Assembly (NCBI RefSeq): GCF_022133705.1
Contig: NZ_JAKNHJ010000014.1
Location: 1 to 64,000 of the forward strand
DNA: 64,000 nucleotides
Direction of reading: 5' to 3'
DNA from: Varibaculum cambriense
GTDB lineage: Bacteria; Actinomycetota; Actinomycetes; Actinomycetales; Actinomycetaceae
Position numbers and translations under genes: made by a program
In this document: positions 8,966 through 18,767 of the stretch, piece by piece
Layout: each line of letters opens with the position of its first letter
How positions within the stretch are numbered: position 1 is the stretch's first letter
The notes under the pieces: model-generated
What the model saw: the letters and a program-made list of their open reading frames with translations, nothing else
What the model was told of the DNA's origin: nothing
The model's database searches: none

Positions 8966-9954
8966 GGAAGCGCGTGCGTTTTTTCCCGCCGCACGGCAGC
9001 CACTTCGAATAGAGCAATCCCCGTAGCCACCGCGGCATTTAAGGATTCCACAGCAGAAGAGATCTCGATTCGGGTGAGCAGATCGCAGTTTTCCTTCACC
9101 AAGCGGGATATCCCGTCGCCCTCGGCTCCGGTAACTAATGCCAAAGGACCATCTGCCAGACCGGATTCGCTCACCGAGGAAGTACCGCCGCCATCTAATC
9201 CCAGCACGAAACAGCCTTGCTCTTTGCACTGCCGAATCGCATTTACCAGGTTAGACACCCGGGCAATCGGCAGACGTGCGGCGGCTCCGGCAGAGGCTTT
9301 CCAGGCAGTCACGTTCATTGAGGCGCTGCGCCTGCCGGGAATCACTACCCCGCTGGCTCCAAAGGCGGCAGCGCTGCGCACGATCGCTCCCAGGTTATGC
9401 GGGTCAGTAACCCCATCTAGCAGCACAATCAGTGGCTTAGCGTGATTTTTTTCAGCATTGTCAAAGAGCGCAGCTAAATCGGTGTATTCGAACTCGGGGA
9501 CTTCCAGAGCAACGCCCTGGTGAACTGCGCCCTCGGTAGCGAGGTCCAAGTCCGAGCGGGGGACTTCCACGATGGGTGCCCCCTGCGCGCTAGCTTTGGC
9601 GAGCAGCAAGGAAAGTTTCTTATTGGCCGCCAGGTTACCCGCCACGAACACTCTGGTCACGGGGATATCAGATTCCAAGGCTTCCAACACCGGGTTACGT
9701 CCGGCAATCAGTTGATGCCCACCTCGCACCTGGATTAGGGAACGTTTGGCACGTGCCTTACGTTGGGCTGCTTGCGTTTCTTCCCGCCGCTCTTTTTGGA
9801 TCCGAGCGCGATAAGCCGCGTGGTAAGGACGGTTCTCAGCTTTCGGCGTAGGGCCTTTCGCCCGCAAACCACGTTTATTGCCGCCGCTGCCTTTAGGAGC
9901 GCCTTTCTTATCACTGCGCTTCATTCTGCCGTGGTGATCTCCGCGAACTGCCAT
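8953..9954 (-). CDS. rlmB: 23S rRNA 2'-O-methyltransferase, RlmB/TrmH type
   Basis: SPOUT-class methyltransferase of the TrmH/RlmB group, which uses S-adenosylmethionine to 2'-O-methylate a guanosine of 23S rRNA. Domains: a basic, disordered Lys/Arg/Gly tail of about 70 residues; a substrate-binding domain starting near GRNPVLEALES; and the SPOUT domain with DGVTDPHNLGAIVRSAAAFG, LVTGAEGDGISRL and the knot sequence SSAVESLNAAVATGIALFE. I placed the start at ATG 9954 (333 residues), preceded by AGGGG; ATG 9924 is possible. It lies 8 bases after the cysS stop and is probably cotranscribed with it, a common pairing in Actinobacteria. Confidence 0.92.
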   Translation of the reverse strand: MAVRGDHHGRMKRSDKKGAPKGSGGNKRGLRAKGPTPKAENRPYHAAYRARIQKERREETQAAQRKARAKRSLIQVRGGHQLIAGRNPVLEALESDIPVTRVFVAGNLAANKKLSLLLAKASAQGAPIVEVPRSDLDLATEGAVHQGVALEVPEFEYTDLAALFDNAEKNHAKPLIVLLDGVTDPHNLGAIVRSAAAFGASGVVIPGRRSASMNVTAWKASAGAAARLPIARVSNLVNAIRQCKEQGCFVLGLDGGGTSSVSESGLADGPLALVTGAEGDGISRLVKENCDLLTRIEISSAVESLNAAVATGIALFEVAAVRREKTHALPQEL

Positions 9955-9962
9955 GCCAACCC

Positions 9963-11408
9963 CTAACCTAAATGCCAAGTGGAGCCGCCAGCTCCGTCCT
10001 CGATAATTATCCCCGCCGCGCCTAAGCGGTCACGAATCCCGTCCGCGCGCGCCCAATCCTTTTCTTTGCGCGCCTGAACTCGCTGTTCCAACTGGTCAGT
10101 GACGAGCTTTTCTAAAGCAACAGTAGCGGCAGAATCGCTACTACTGTCTGCTTCCCGCCATTGCTCCGAGAGCGGATCTAGCCCCAATATCTCTAGCATG
10201 GCGCGAATCTGGATGGCTATCTGCGCACCCTCAGCAGGTTTCCCGCCTTCAAACGCGGTATTAGCTTGCTTAATCTTTTCGTGTATCACCGCTTGAGCAG
10301 CCGCGATATTTAAATCATCGTCCATAGCTTCGCAAAAAGCCTCCGGGAGGGCGGCTGCAGCCAAATCTTCGGCACTGGCCTCCGCAACCTCGGGGGCGGC
10401 CTGAGCAAAACGCGCCAGGGAAGAAGTAAACTTATTCCAAGTTTCCCCCGCCTGTTCCAAGGTTTCCGGGGAGTATTCCACGGTGGAACGGTAGTGGGTA
10501 GTCCCTAAGGCGAGCCTCAGCACCGCCGCGGGCGTGGTTTTTAAGATTTCCGAAACCACCAGGGAGTTCCCCAGCGATTTCGACATTTTTTCACCTTTAA
10601 TGGTTACCCAGGCGTTATGCATCCAGTATTTGGCGAATGGCCAACCGGCACCATGGGATTGTGCCTGCTCATTTTCGTGATGGGGGAAGCGCAGGTCAAT
10701 CCCGCCCCCGTGAATATCGAAAGCTTCGCCCAGATAGCGCCGGGACATTGCCGAGCATTCTAAATGCCAGCCGGGACGGCCTTTACCCCAAGGGGAATCC
10801 CATTTCGCAGTTTCCGGCTCGGAGGATTTTGCTGCTTTCCAGAGGGCGAAGTCCCGCGGATCTCGTTTTCCCGCCTCGGTTTGGTTATCGATTTGGCTCT
10901 CGTCCTCGGTAGTTCGCATATCGGAGAGCTTTTGCCGGGTCAGCGAGCCGTAATCTTTGAGGGATTTAACATCAAAATAGACGTTCCCATTCCCATCACT
11001 ATAGGCGTGACCCGCATCGATGAGACGCTGAGTGAGGGCGATTTGTTCAGGGATCTGCCCGGTGGCGCGCGGTTCATAGGTCGGGGGCAGCACCCCCAGG
11101 GCGCGATAAGCAGCCGCGAATTCTTGCTCGAAGCGGTATGCCCATGCCCACCAGGGCCATCCGGCCTCCGCGGATTTATTCAAGATTTTGTCGTCAATAT
11201 CGGTCACGTTTCGCACATAGGTTACCTGGTAACCGCTGCGGCGCAGCCAACGAATCAGCACGTCAAAGGCGATTGCCGAACGCACGTGCCCTATATGGGG
11301 AGAACCCTGGACGGTGGCTCCACACAGGTAAATTCCTACGTGTCCGGCTTTGACCGGCTCAAAGTCCACGATCTGGTGACGGGCAGAATCATAAATGCGA
11401 AGGCTCAT
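9963..11408 (-). CDS. cysS: Cysteinyl-tRNA synthetase
   Basis: Class I aminoacyl-tRNA synthetase that charges tRNA-Cys. The HIGH motif appears as [10 protein letters not shown] near residue 37 and the KMSKS loop as EKMSKSLGN. Zinc ligands are suggested by Cys in [15 protein letters not shown] and the [15 protein letters not shown] stretch. The C-terminal DALR-like helical domain and the final [14 protein letters not shown] segment are typical. The 481 residues match the family length. The ATG start at 11408 lies 220 bases from purA on the other strand. It is followed at once by rlmB. Confidence 0.97.
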   Translation of the reverse strand: MSLRIYDSARHQIVDFEPVKAGHVGIYLCGATVQGSPHIGHVRSAIAFDVLIRWLRRSGYQVTYVRNVTDIDDKILNKSAEAGWPWWAWAYRFEQEFAAAYRALGVLPPTYEPRATGQIPEQIALTQRLIDAGHAYSDGNGNVYFDVKSLKDYGSLTRQKLSDMRTTEDESQIDNQTEAGKRDPRDFALWKAAKSSEPETAKWDSPWGKGRPGWHLECSAMSRRYLGEAFDIHGGGIDLRFPHHENEQAQSHGAGWPFAKYWMHNAWVTIKGEKMSKSLGNSLVVSEILKTTPAAVLRLALGTTHYRSTVEYSPETLEQAGETWNKFTSSLARFAQAAPEVAEASAEDLAAAALPEAFCEAMDDDLNIAAAQAVIHEKIKQANTAFEGGKPAEGAQIAIQIRAMLEILGLDPLSEQWREADSSSDSAATVALEKLVTDQLEQRVQARKEKDWARADGIRDRLGAAGIIIEDGAGGSTWHLG

Positions 11409-11628
11409 GTTCCCATGCTATCGGCAAGCACCCTCCTACCCGAACTTTGTCTGTGCAGTTTCCTTCGAATGCAGACTGGTCATTTCGTAACCGGACAGGT
11501 TTCACGTAATGCCCCATGGCTACCAACTTCAGGGCAAGACGGATAAACTCGGATAGTAAGTGTGCAAACGCTGCCGGGTAAATCTCGCCAGCAGCCTTGC
11601 AAAAATCCTTATTTGAGAGGAATAGTTC

Positions 11629-12915
11629 ATGCCCGCACTGATTGTTGTCGGAGCCCAATGGGGAGACGAAGGAAAGGGTAAAGTCACCGACCTAGTTGGC
11701 CAGAGCGTTGATTGGGTAGTTAAGTTCAATGGCGGCAATAATGCTGGTCACACCATTGTAGTGGGGGATCAAAAGTTTGGTTTACATTTGATCCCTGCGG
11801 GTATCCTCTCCCCCACGGTCACCCCGGTAATCGGTAACGGAGTAGTAGTTGACCTGGAAGTCATGTTCGCCGAAATCAAGATGCTTGAGGAGGCCGGGGT
11901 CGACTGTTCCCGACTAAAGGTTTCGCTTAACGCTCATATTATTCCGCCCTATAACAAGGTGATGGATGGACTGGCAGAGCGGTCTTTGGGCGAACGTAAA
12001 ATTGGTACTACTGGTCGTGGGATTGGACCTACCTACGCCGATAAAATGAACCGCATTGGCCTACGCATCCAGGATCTATTTGACGAATCAATCCTGCGGC
12101 AAAAAGTTCGCTCCGCTTTGTCGGGTAAGAACTTTGTGATCGAAAAACAGTTCTCCGAAGAGCCTATCGATCCAGAAACTATTTCTGAACAGCTACTTTC
12201 TTATGCGGACAAAGTACGGCCTATGGTTTTCGACTGCACCACCGAGCTTAACCTGGCCTTGGATCGCGGAGAAACCATCCTCTTAGAGGGCGGTCAAGCC
12301 ACCATGCTGGACATCGACCACGGCACCTACCCCTTCGTAACCTCCTCGTCCTGCACTGCCGGTGGAGCCTGCTCGGGATCAGGAATCGGACCGACCCGCA
12401 TTGACCGGGTAATCGGGATCGCCAAGGCTTATACCACTCGCGTTGGGGAAGGCCCTTTCCCCACCGAACTTTTTGGCAAAGAGGGCGAGGACTTGCGTCA
12501 GGCAGGCGGGGAGTTCGGGGTAACTACCGGGCGCCCGCGCCGTACCGGCTGGTTCGATTCGGTAGTTGCTCGCTATGCTGCTCGGGTCAACGGCCTCACC
12601 GACTTGGTGATTACCAAGCTGGATGTGCTTTCCAAATACGATGAGATTCCGGTCTGTGTAGCTTATGACGTTGATGGTCAGCGTTTCGAAGAGCTCCCCG
12701 CAGATCAGACTGCTTTCCACCATGCTCAGCCGATTTACGAAATGCTGCCTGGCTGGAAAGAAGATATCACCGGCTGCCAGACTTTTGCGGATTTGCCAAT
12801 CAAAGCACAAGAGTACATTGAGCATCTAGAGGAGCTTTCGGGCTGCCGCATTAGCGTAGTAGGGGTAGGAGCAGACCGCGCGGCCACGATTGTGCGCCAT
12901 CAGCTGCTGGACTAG
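11629..12915 (+). CDS. purA: Adenylosuccinate synthetase
   Basis: Catalyses GTP-dependent condensation of IMP and aspartate to adenylosuccinate, the first committed step to AMP. The N-terminus carries the catalytic P-loop [17 protein letters not shown]. Later family motifs include [36 protein letters not shown] and the GTP-binding end TKLDVLS. 428 residues is the normal bacterial length. The ATG is preceded by GAGAGG. It is transcribed divergently from cysS; a short hairpin follows the stop codon. Confidence 0.98.
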   Translation: MPALIVVGAQWGDEGKGKVTDLVGQSVDWVVKFNGGNNAGHTIVVGDQKFGLHLIPAGILSPTVTPVIGNGVVVDLEVMFAEIKMLEEAGVDCSRLKVSLNAHIIPPYNKVMDGLAERSLGERKIGTTGRGIGPTYADKMNRIGLRIQDLFDESILRQKVRSALSGKNFVIEKQFSEEPIDPETISEQLLSYADKVRPMVFDCTTELNLALDRGETILLEGGQATMLDIDHGTYPFVTSSSCTAGGACSGSGIGPTRIDRVIGIAKAYTTRVGEGPFPTELFGKEGEDLRQAGGEFGVTTGRPRRTGWFDSVVARYAARVNGLTDLVITKLDVLSKYDEIPVCVAYDVDGQRFEELPADQTAFHHAQPIYEMLPGWKEDITGCQTFADLPIKAQEYIEHLEELSGCRISVVGVGADRAATIVRHQLLD

Positions 12916-12947
12916 GGTTTGTCCCGCTAACTTAACTCCGTATCTGA

Positions 12948-12967
12948 CGCAAGTATTTTTACTTGCG
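12948..12967 (+). terminator. Short hairpin downstream of purA
   Basis: CGCAAGTA and TACTTGCG form a perfect 8-bp stem with a TTTT loop, 33 bases after the purA stop. There is no T run after the stem, so it may be a weak terminator or an mRNA 3'-end stabiliser. Confidence 0.4.
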
Positions 12968-13046
12968 CGGCGCGCTCTCCCGCAATATCTGCTCTCATAA
13001 TCTATGGTTGCTGTTGTATAGACAACGCGATTTCGTTGGAGGTCAG

Positions 13047-14201
13047 ATGAGCAAGAACGAGCCGGATAACGACTTCACTACCCGAACCTGGTTCGTGGGA
13101 GAAGAAGGCGAAGAAGAGCAGGCTCCCGAAGATACTTTGATCCCCGGCGAGCATCACGCTACTTCCCCCTCTGAAAATGATTCCCTGATAGCAGGGGAAG
13201 GTATCAGCTCAGAGGCAGATTCAGCAGAAAAAGAAAACCTACCGGCTGAGCAGCTAGAGCACACCGATAGCGCGATTGTGGGGACTGCGGACAACACGAA
13301 TGCGGACTCTACGGACGAGGATGAGTCAACGGAATGGAGCGCACCTGCCGTAAGTGAAGAGGACGCTACTGACGCCGCCTCCCCGGCTCTAGAGCGCAAG
13401 TCACTCATGGAGCGCAGCCGCGAGGTAGATGAAGATGACTCTGGGGTGGCACCCGCCCCCGCTAGCGAAGTAGAAAGCACCGCTGACCGGCGCTATTCTT
13501 TGCTAAACAACTCCGAGGAGGCGAAGCAGCCGGTCGAGGAAGAATCACCGCACTGGGATTCGGTAGAGGAAACCGAACCGGAGGAAGTGCTAACTACCGC
13601 GGAGCGGCAACAAAGCTTTGAAGATACTATTTTCGATGGAGCCACGGTCAAACCGACAGTGCCTTCGCGCGCAGCAGCGCATATCTGGTCGCTATTGCTG
13701 TTTTTAGTGATGGTTCCGATTACCTGGTACCTAATTTTGGATGTCGCCACCCGGTTGCGTACCCGGGGCGGCGATGTATTGCTGCCCGCCTCCAGTTTGA
13801 ACGCCGGTCAATGGGTTGAAATTGTGGTGGCGGTAATCATGGTCTTCCTGCTGGCTCTAGTAGCCCGCTTCTCTTCTCTAGGTGCTTTTATTACCGGATT
13901 GGCCTTGACAGTTGGGGGAGCGTTCTTCCTGGTAGTTCCGGAACAAACTGCCAACAGTTTGCAGCCGCTACTTACCGCCCTGGATAATGCCGGTCAACAA
14001 GACCACTTCTATCAGGCACTGCCTTCCAATATTGCCCATCACTTGGCTTGGTCAGGTGGGTCAGGAATGTTACTACTGGCTGGTTTGACCCTGCTAGCAA
14101 TGGCCTTCCTGGCGCATAGCGCGCGCCGCGCGGGACGTAAGGATTATCTGATCGAACGCAAGGTCAAGGCAGCGGAACAGAGCGAGCCGAAGGAAAGCTA
14201 G
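13047..14201 (+). CDS. Unknown membrane protein with long acidic N-terminal region
   Basis: 384 residues from ATG 13047, which has GGAGG 5 bases upstream; reading further upstream to 12963 would add an unlikely leader. The first ~205 residues are a hydrophilic, probably disordered region very rich in Glu, Asp, Ser and Ala. Four hydrophobic helices follow (AHIWSLLLFLVMVPITWYLI, IVVAVIMVFLLALVARF, AFITGLALTVGGAFFLVVP, MLLLAGLTLLAMAFLAHSA), and a basic tail. Proteins of this design are common in Actinobacteria with no assigned role. Nothing nearby suggests a function. Confidence 0.7.
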   Translation: MSKNEPDNDFTTRTWFVGEEGEEEQAPEDTLIPGEHHATSPSENDSLIAGEGISSEADSAEKENLPAEQLEHTDSAIVGTADNTNADSTDEDESTEWSAPAVSEEDATDAASPALERKSLMERSREVDEDDSGVAPAPASEVESTADRRYSLLNNSEEAKQPVEEESPHWDSVEETEPEEVLTTAERQQSFEDTIFDGATVKPTVPSRAAAHIWSLLLFLVMVPITWYLILDVATRLRTRGGDVLLPASSLNAGQWVEIVVAVIMVFLLALVARFSSLGAFITGLALTVGGAFFLVVPEQTANSLQPLLTALDNAGQQDHFYQALPSNIAHHLAWSGGSGMLLLAGLTLLAMAFLAHSARRAGRKDYLIERKVKAAEQSEPKES

Positions 14202-14374
14202 GTTCTTAACGGGCTACAACCAGAGCCAAAGCTAAACCGCGCTAGTTGGGTAATCCCATACCGCAAATAAGGTTAGTGCGTCTAAATCTGCTTTTTTAGG
14301 GTTAATACCAGTGGGTATAGGGACGCTATTATTAGCGCTTTGTCCAGGGGGGTTAGGGTTTTTACATAAGTATT

Positions 14375-14403
14375 GGGGCGGCAACCGCTATGGCTGCCGC
14401 CCC
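14375..14403. terminator. Hairpin between convergent genes
   Basis: GGGGCGGCA (14375-14383) and TGCCGCCCC (14395-14403) form a 9-bp G+C-rich stem between the 3' ends of the acidic membrane protein gene and the CRP regulator gene. A short AAAACTTT follows on the plus strand. It could terminate either transcript. Confidence 0.5.
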
Positions 14404-14426
14404 AAAACTTTGCTTAATGCCGAACT

Positions 14427-15113
14427 CTAGCGGGCACGCCGCGCCAAACGATCAATGTCGATCAAGGTGACTGCGCGTCCCTCCAGGCGAATCCAGTTGC
14501 GGTTCACGAACTCGGCCAAGGACTTGTTCACGGTCTCCCGCGAGGCTCCCACCAACTGAGCTAACTCTTCTTGAGTCAGATCATGCGGTACATGGATTCC
14601 GTCCTCGGTACGGATCCCGAAACGATCCGCCAAATCCAAGAGAGCCTTGGCTACCCGGCCGGGCACATCCGAGAACACCAGGTCAGCTAAAGCCTCGTTG
14701 GTGCGGCGCAGGCGCTTTGCCAGCGCTTTGAGCATATGTTTCGCCAAGGAGGGGTTATCCTCTAGGAAAACCATCAGGTCACTATGGTTTAAGAAAACCA
14801 AACGGGCGGGTGAAACCGCGGTAGCGGTAGTAGAACGCTGACCCGGATCAAATAGGGTGAGCTCCCCCAGGATTTCCCCGGGACCTAGTACCGCTAGCAG
14901 GTTCTCGCGACCATCTGAGGACTGATGTGATAGTTTTATTTTCCCCTCGGCCACGATATACAAGCGGTCGCCATCATCGCCCTCTTCAAATAGGTTTTCC
15001 CCGCGGCGCAAGGTGGTTTGTCCCATCATTGAGAACAGGCGCATCTGCGCTTCCTGATCAAGTCCCTCAAATAGGGGGACTCTAGCTAAAAAGGACGAAT
15101 CCAAGCTAATCAC
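14427..15113 (-). CDS. CRP/FNR-family transcription regulator (GlxR-like)
   Basis: 228-residue cAMP-receptor-type regulator. The N-terminal cyclic-nucleotide-binding β-barrel shows the phosphate-binding cassette as GELTLFDPGQRSTTATA, with the Glu and Arg-Ser that contact cAMP in CRP and GlxR. A long dimer helix follows, then a C-terminal winged helix with the recognition-helix region TQEELAQLVGASRETVNKSL. Length and motifs match the GlxR/Crp global regulators of Corynebacteriales and relatives. It is followed by a hairpin at 14375-14403. The cAMP response is inferred from motifs only. Confidence 0.85.
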   Translation of the reverse strand: MISLDSSFLARVPLFEGLDQEAQMRLFSMMGQTTLRRGENLFEEGDDGDRLYIVAEGKIKLSHQSSDGRENLLAVLGPGEILGELTLFDPGQRSTTATAVSPARLVFLNHSDLMVFLEDNPSLAKHMLKALAKRLRRTNEALADLVFSDVPGRVAKALLDLADRFGIRTEDGIHVPHDLTQEELAQLVGASRETVNKSLAEFVNRNWIRLEGRAVTLIDIDRLARRAR

Positions 15114-15294
15114 TCCTTACAAAAATCTAGACAGGTGGCGAACCATAGATACCGATTCCACATTACTCGTTTGTTGTGACTTATGCCACCGGAGAGTTTG
15201 GGTGTGGTCACTAATTTACCCCGCTAACTATAAGTTGGCGCGGAACTGGGACTTCTTTCCGGTAGCACTCAGCTTTTAAGCAACGCTATGCTGA

Positions 15295-16035
15295 CTATTT
15301 TTCAGTAGTTTGCCGCTGTATCCATTCGGCTAGTTCCATCCGCTTGCCGGTATAGAAGGGCGTATCCTGGCGGACATGGAGGCGAGCTTCACAGTCCCGT
15401 TGCTGACGCAGCACGCCCATAACCCGGTTAATATCATCGGATTCTAGGGTCACTGACCATTCATAATCATTAAGCGCAAAGGTCGCCAAAGTAGACACCG
15501 CTACATCCAGGTAACCAGCACCATTGCGGCCATGCTCGGCGAGCATGGCGCTACGCTTAGCCTTGGGCAGGTAATACCACTCGAGGGAACGCACGAAGGG
15601 GTATACCGCGGCATAGGCACGCGGCGCCCAACCGCCGAAGCAGGCCGGCAGGTGGGGCTTATTAAACTCGGCAGTCATATGAGCACTCATAATGGACCAC
15701 ACCGGCACCAGGTGGGCGCCTAGGCGGGAGTTCAATACCGCGTGGTAGGCATCTTGGAGCTTGTCATTGGATTCGTCCAAGAACCAGAACATCAGGTCAG
15801 CGTCTGCACGGTAACCGGCAACGTCATACCAGCCACGTACGGTTACTCCCAATTCGGCGATGGTTTCCTCGAGCTCTCGCGCCATAGCTGCTCGCTCTGC
15901 TTCCTGGGCAGGTAGCGGCAAGGCTAGCTCGAAAACCGCGTGCATAGAAAAGTTATTGCGCGCATTTACTTCCTCAGGATCCACTTTATGATCGCGAGGA
16001 TCGGGGGATACATCATTGGGCATCGGGTGAGCCAT
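15295..16035 (-). CDS. chdC: Coproheme decarboxylase (ChdC/HemQ)
   Basis: Last enzyme of the coproporphyrin-dependent heme pathway; it uses peroxide to decarboxylate two propionates of coproheme III to give heme b. The 246-residue protein belongs to the chlorite-dismutase fold. The conserved stretch AVYPFVRSLEWYYLPKAKR carries the catalytic Tyr, and MLAEHGRNG carries the likely proximal His. It is the third gene after hemA and cpfC on the minus strand, 27 bases behind cpfC. The ATG start at 16035 follows a purine-rich AAAAGGAGAAAA. Confidence 0.93.
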   Translation of the reverse strand: MAHPMPNDVSPDPRDHKVDPEEVNARNNFSMHAVFELALPLPAQEAERAAMARELEETIAELGVTVRGWYDVAGYRADADLMFWFLDESNDKLQDAYHAVLNSRLGAHLVPVWSIMSAHMTAEFNKPHLPACFGGWAPRAYAAVYPFVRSLEWYYLPKAKRSAMLAEHGRNGAGYLDVAVSTLATFALNDYEWSVTLESDDINRVMGVLRQQRDCEARLHVRQDTPFYTGKRMELAEWIQRQTTEK

Positions 16036-16062
16036 TATTTTCTCCTTTTAGCTTTTAACTGT

Positions 16063-17178
16063 TTATTCTTTTCTGGTTTCAAACTCGACAGGCAGGTCAA
16101 GAGCATTTTTGCTGCCTCTAGAATCTCCGAGGGGTGCCCAGGCTGGCCATCGGGGTTCTAAAGCGTCTTGGGCATAGAGAACCGCGCCCCCTGCTTTTTC
16201 CCCCGCGCGCTCGGTTACCAAATCCGCGAGTGCCTCAATAAAGCCGGGATCGGTACCTACCGTAGGCACCCGCAAATAGTTAAGTCCCAGCTGTTCTGCG
16301 GTTTCTTTTGCTTCGGTATCCAGGTCGTATACCACTTCCATATGGTCACAGATAAACCCGATAGGTACGCAGACTACATCAGTTATCCCTTCTGCTTTCA
16401 ACTGCGCTAAGCGGTCATTAATATCGGGCTCTAGCCAGGGCATTTGGGGCGGCCCAGAGCGGGAACAATATGACAAATCCCAGTTCAACTCGCGTCCTAG
16501 CTCTTTACTAACCCTGGCCGCGACCTCGGAACATACCTGTTGGTGTTGGCGCACGTAGTCGGGGCGGGAGTTATCGGCCGGGCCGGAGCATTCCTGCATG
16601 GCGGTAGGGATTGAGTGGGTCACGAAAGCTACGTAGGGTAGGTGTCCGCTATTTTGCTCCCGCTTTACTACTGCCTCCAATAGGAGTTTCGTATAGGCTC
16701 CTACGAAGCCTTCTGTGGTGTAGTAGGCGCGCACTTTATCCAGTTCCAGCGATAAATCTTGGGCTTGTAGCTGGGCTTTGGCGGCAGCTAAGTCTTCCCG
16801 GTATTGCCGGCACCCCGAATAACAAACATAGGCGGAGGTGAAAATACAAAGAACCCGGGTAAGTCCGCGCATTGCCAGGTCACAGAGGGTGTCGTGGATA
16901 AAGGGATGCCAGTTACGGTTCCCGATTACGACTTCAATCTCTTCCCCGCGCCGGCTCAGTTCCAGTTCAAGGGCGCGCCGGATTTCCAGGTTACGCGCAT
17001 TTATGGGGCTGATTCCGTGGAAACGTCCATAGTGGGTGGAAACCTGTTTTAACCTCTCGTCAGGAACTCCCCGCCCGGAGGTAGCGTTACGCATAAACGG
17101 CAACACGTCCTCCATTTGTCGCGGCCCTCCATAGCTGACCAGCATCACCGCATCGTATTGAGCAGAAATCTGACTCAC
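16063..17178 (-). CDS. cpfC: Coproporphyrin III ferrochelatase
   Basis: Inserts Fe(II) into coproporphyrin III. In an organism with chdC and an FAD-type oxidase the substrate is coproporphyrin, hence cpfC rather than protoporphyrin-specific hemH. Family marks are VSYGGPRQMEDVLPF at the N-terminus, the catalytic His in FVTHSIPTAMQ, the YCSRSGPPQMPWLEPDI stretch and the conserved Glu in PIGFICDHMEVVYDLD. 371 residues is a normal length for actinobacterial members. The start overlaps the hemA stop by 4 bp, so the pair is probably translationally coupled. Confidence 0.93.
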   Translation of the reverse strand: MSQISAQYDAVMLVSYGGPRQMEDVLPFMRNATSGRGVPDERLKQVSTHYGRFHGISPINARNLEIRRALELELSRRGEEIEVVIGNRNWHPFIHDTLCDLAMRGLTRVLCIFTSAYVCYSGCRQYREDLAAAKAQLQAQDLSLELDKVRAYYTTEGFVGAYTKLLLEAVVKREQNSGHLPYVAFVTHSIPTAMQECSGPADNSRPDYVRQHQQVCSEVAARVSKELGRELNWDLSYCSRSGPPQMPWLEPDINDRLAQLKAEGITDVVCVPIGFICDHMEVVYDLDTEAKETAEQLGLNYLRVPTVGTDPGFIEALADLVTERAGEKAGGAVLYAQDALEPRWPAWAPLGDSRGSKNALDLPVEFETRKE

Positions 17179-18491
17179 TGTCCCTCCTCGCTGGAGCTTT
17201 CCTGTTTCAAATCATCAACGCTCAAGCCGGTTACCGGGCAAACCTGCGCCTTATCTTGGGGAGCTGGCGGAACCTCCAGATCCAATCCCCACACCTGCTG
17301 GAGGGCGTTTACGTATTCCTGCCCCATCCCTTCGCGTCCGGCGCGATGAGCGTTAATAGTGGGAATATGGGCTAGCCGAGCCGCCAGGTGTCGCAGCGCG
17401 TATTCGACTTCTTCCCGGGCAATAGCATCCCCCTTGGGCAGGCGCGCCACTTCATCGGCCAGCACCTGGCGGAAGCTATCACGCAGCGCCACCACCACCG
17501 AATCCATTTGGCGATCCGCCAGCAACGCTTCGGCTTCCTCTACGCCCTCGGCCACAATCTCTTCTGCTCGCTTAACCTGGGCTTTCCCGGCTTCCGGTAC
17601 CTGGGCACTGATTTCTTTTAGGTTGATTACCCGTACCCGCTCTAAATCGGCAACCCCGTCCTCAATATCGGTTTGCAGCGCTAAATCGAGAATGGTTTTT
17701 TCACCGCTAGATAGCGCTAAAGCCCGCTGCACTTCCTCTTTGGTGAGCACCGGAGAACCCATGCCCCGGCAGGTAACAATCAATGTGGCTGCTTCTAGCG
17801 CCGCAACTAGCCGATCTTTGGCCACCGGTTGCAAGTCATGGCCGTAAGCAAAACGTTCGGCACGCCCAGAAGTGGAGTACACCGAGATGTCTTGCACCCC
17901 TTTGGCGCGCAGTGCTGCCACTGCTGCTCCCGCATAGGAGCCGGTTCCGATCAAAAGCGTGGGGGTACCTGCCAGCGGATCTATTCGTTCCGCCACTATT
18001 TCCAGGCCGCAGGCAACCACCGAACGACCCTGGGAAGCGATCCCGGTCAGCTGCGCGATTCGGCGGGAGGTAGTTAGCGCGCCTTGACAGGCGCGGGTAA
18101 TGGTGGCGGAGGATATCCGCTCCTGGGTGGCTACTCGCAGGGCGCGGCGCAGCTGTCCAGAGATTTCGCGCTCTCCTACCACCATGGAGTCCAGTCCGCA
18201 GGCGACGGTAAATAAATGTTCCAAAACCTGGCGGTTACGACGAATTTCGCAGATAGTTCCCAGGCGGGATTGGATATAGCGATCTACCGCTGCTAGTTGC
18301 TCGCTGGAGATTGCCGGCGCTGTTTCAATAACGATCTCTACCCGATTGCAAGTGGAAAGCGGTAACACTCCTATTACCTCAGGCAAGCGCTGTAAGAGAT
18401 CCTCAGGCAGGCCATCAGTGGTACTGGAAGCTGCCGCCACAGCGTTAAGGCCGTGGCGGAGATGATGTACCGAATAGGAAGAAAGACCCAC
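17175..18491 (-). CDS. hemA: Glutamyl-tRNA reductase
   Basis: First enzyme of the C5 tetrapyrrole pathway; it reduces Glu-tRNA to glutamate-1-semialdehyde with NADPH. The catalytic cysteine lies in LSTCNRVEIVIE near residue 48. The NADPH domain is visible as TLLIGTGSYAGAAVAAL, and a C-terminal helical dimerisation domain follows. The N-terminal SVHHLRHG replaces the usual SVSHHTAP stretch. The 438-residue ORF ends in a short acidic Glu/Ser tail. The ATG at 18491 sits 276 bases from hemE on the other strand, so a shared divergent control region is likely. The hemL gene is not in the window. Confidence 0.93.
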   Translation of the reverse strand: MGLSSYSVHHLRHGLNAVAAASSTTDGLPEDLLQRLPEVIGVLPLSTCNRVEIVIETAPAISSEQLAAVDRYIQSRLGTICEIRRNRQVLEHLFTVACGLDSMVVGEREISGQLRRALRVATQERISSATITRACQGALTTSRRIAQLTGIASQGRSVVACGLEIVAERIDPLAGTPTLLIGTGSYAGAAVAALRAKGVQDISVYSTSGRAERFAYGHDLQPVAKDRLVAALEAATLIVTCRGMGSPVLTKEEVQRALALSSGEKTILDLALQTDIEDGVADLERVRVINLKEISAQVPEAGKAQVKRAEEIVAEGVEEAEALLADRQMDSVVVALRDSFRQVLADEVARLPKGDAIAREEVEYALRHLAARLAHIPTINAHRAGREGMGQEYVNALQQVWGLDLEVPPAPQDKAQVCPVTGLSVDDLKQESSSEEGQ

Positions 18492-18767
18492 GGCCTCATT
18501 AGAACATTTTTTTATTTTTTGAAAAGTACCCGGCAGATCGCGCCTCCCCGCACCCTAATTATTTCTATTTTCCCAGTCCAGAACCTTACTAAAGAAAAAT
18601 AATCTGCCAGAGCGTCAGCAAGAATCACGGTTTTTTGCAACAGACAGATGCGGAAAATGTGTCAGAAAAATAGTTTTGCCGGTTTCTTAGCCGCGGGGAG
18701 CCAGTCTGCAGCCGGTTGGTTACTGCACTTGCTTGCGCCAGCCGAAAATGCCATAGATGATGGAAAT

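Noticed and set aside
9957-9972. Second possible DtxR box (minus strand TTTAGGTTAGGGG) between cysS and rlmB
   Set aside because: Only the left half matches; there is no palindromic right arm and it lies within the 3' coding end of cysS.
15175-15190. CRP/GlxR-like site TGTGA-N6-CCACC upstream of the CRP-family gene
   Set aside because: One half-site is perfect but the other matches TCACA at only 3 of 5 positions; autoregulation is plausible but not supported enough to list.
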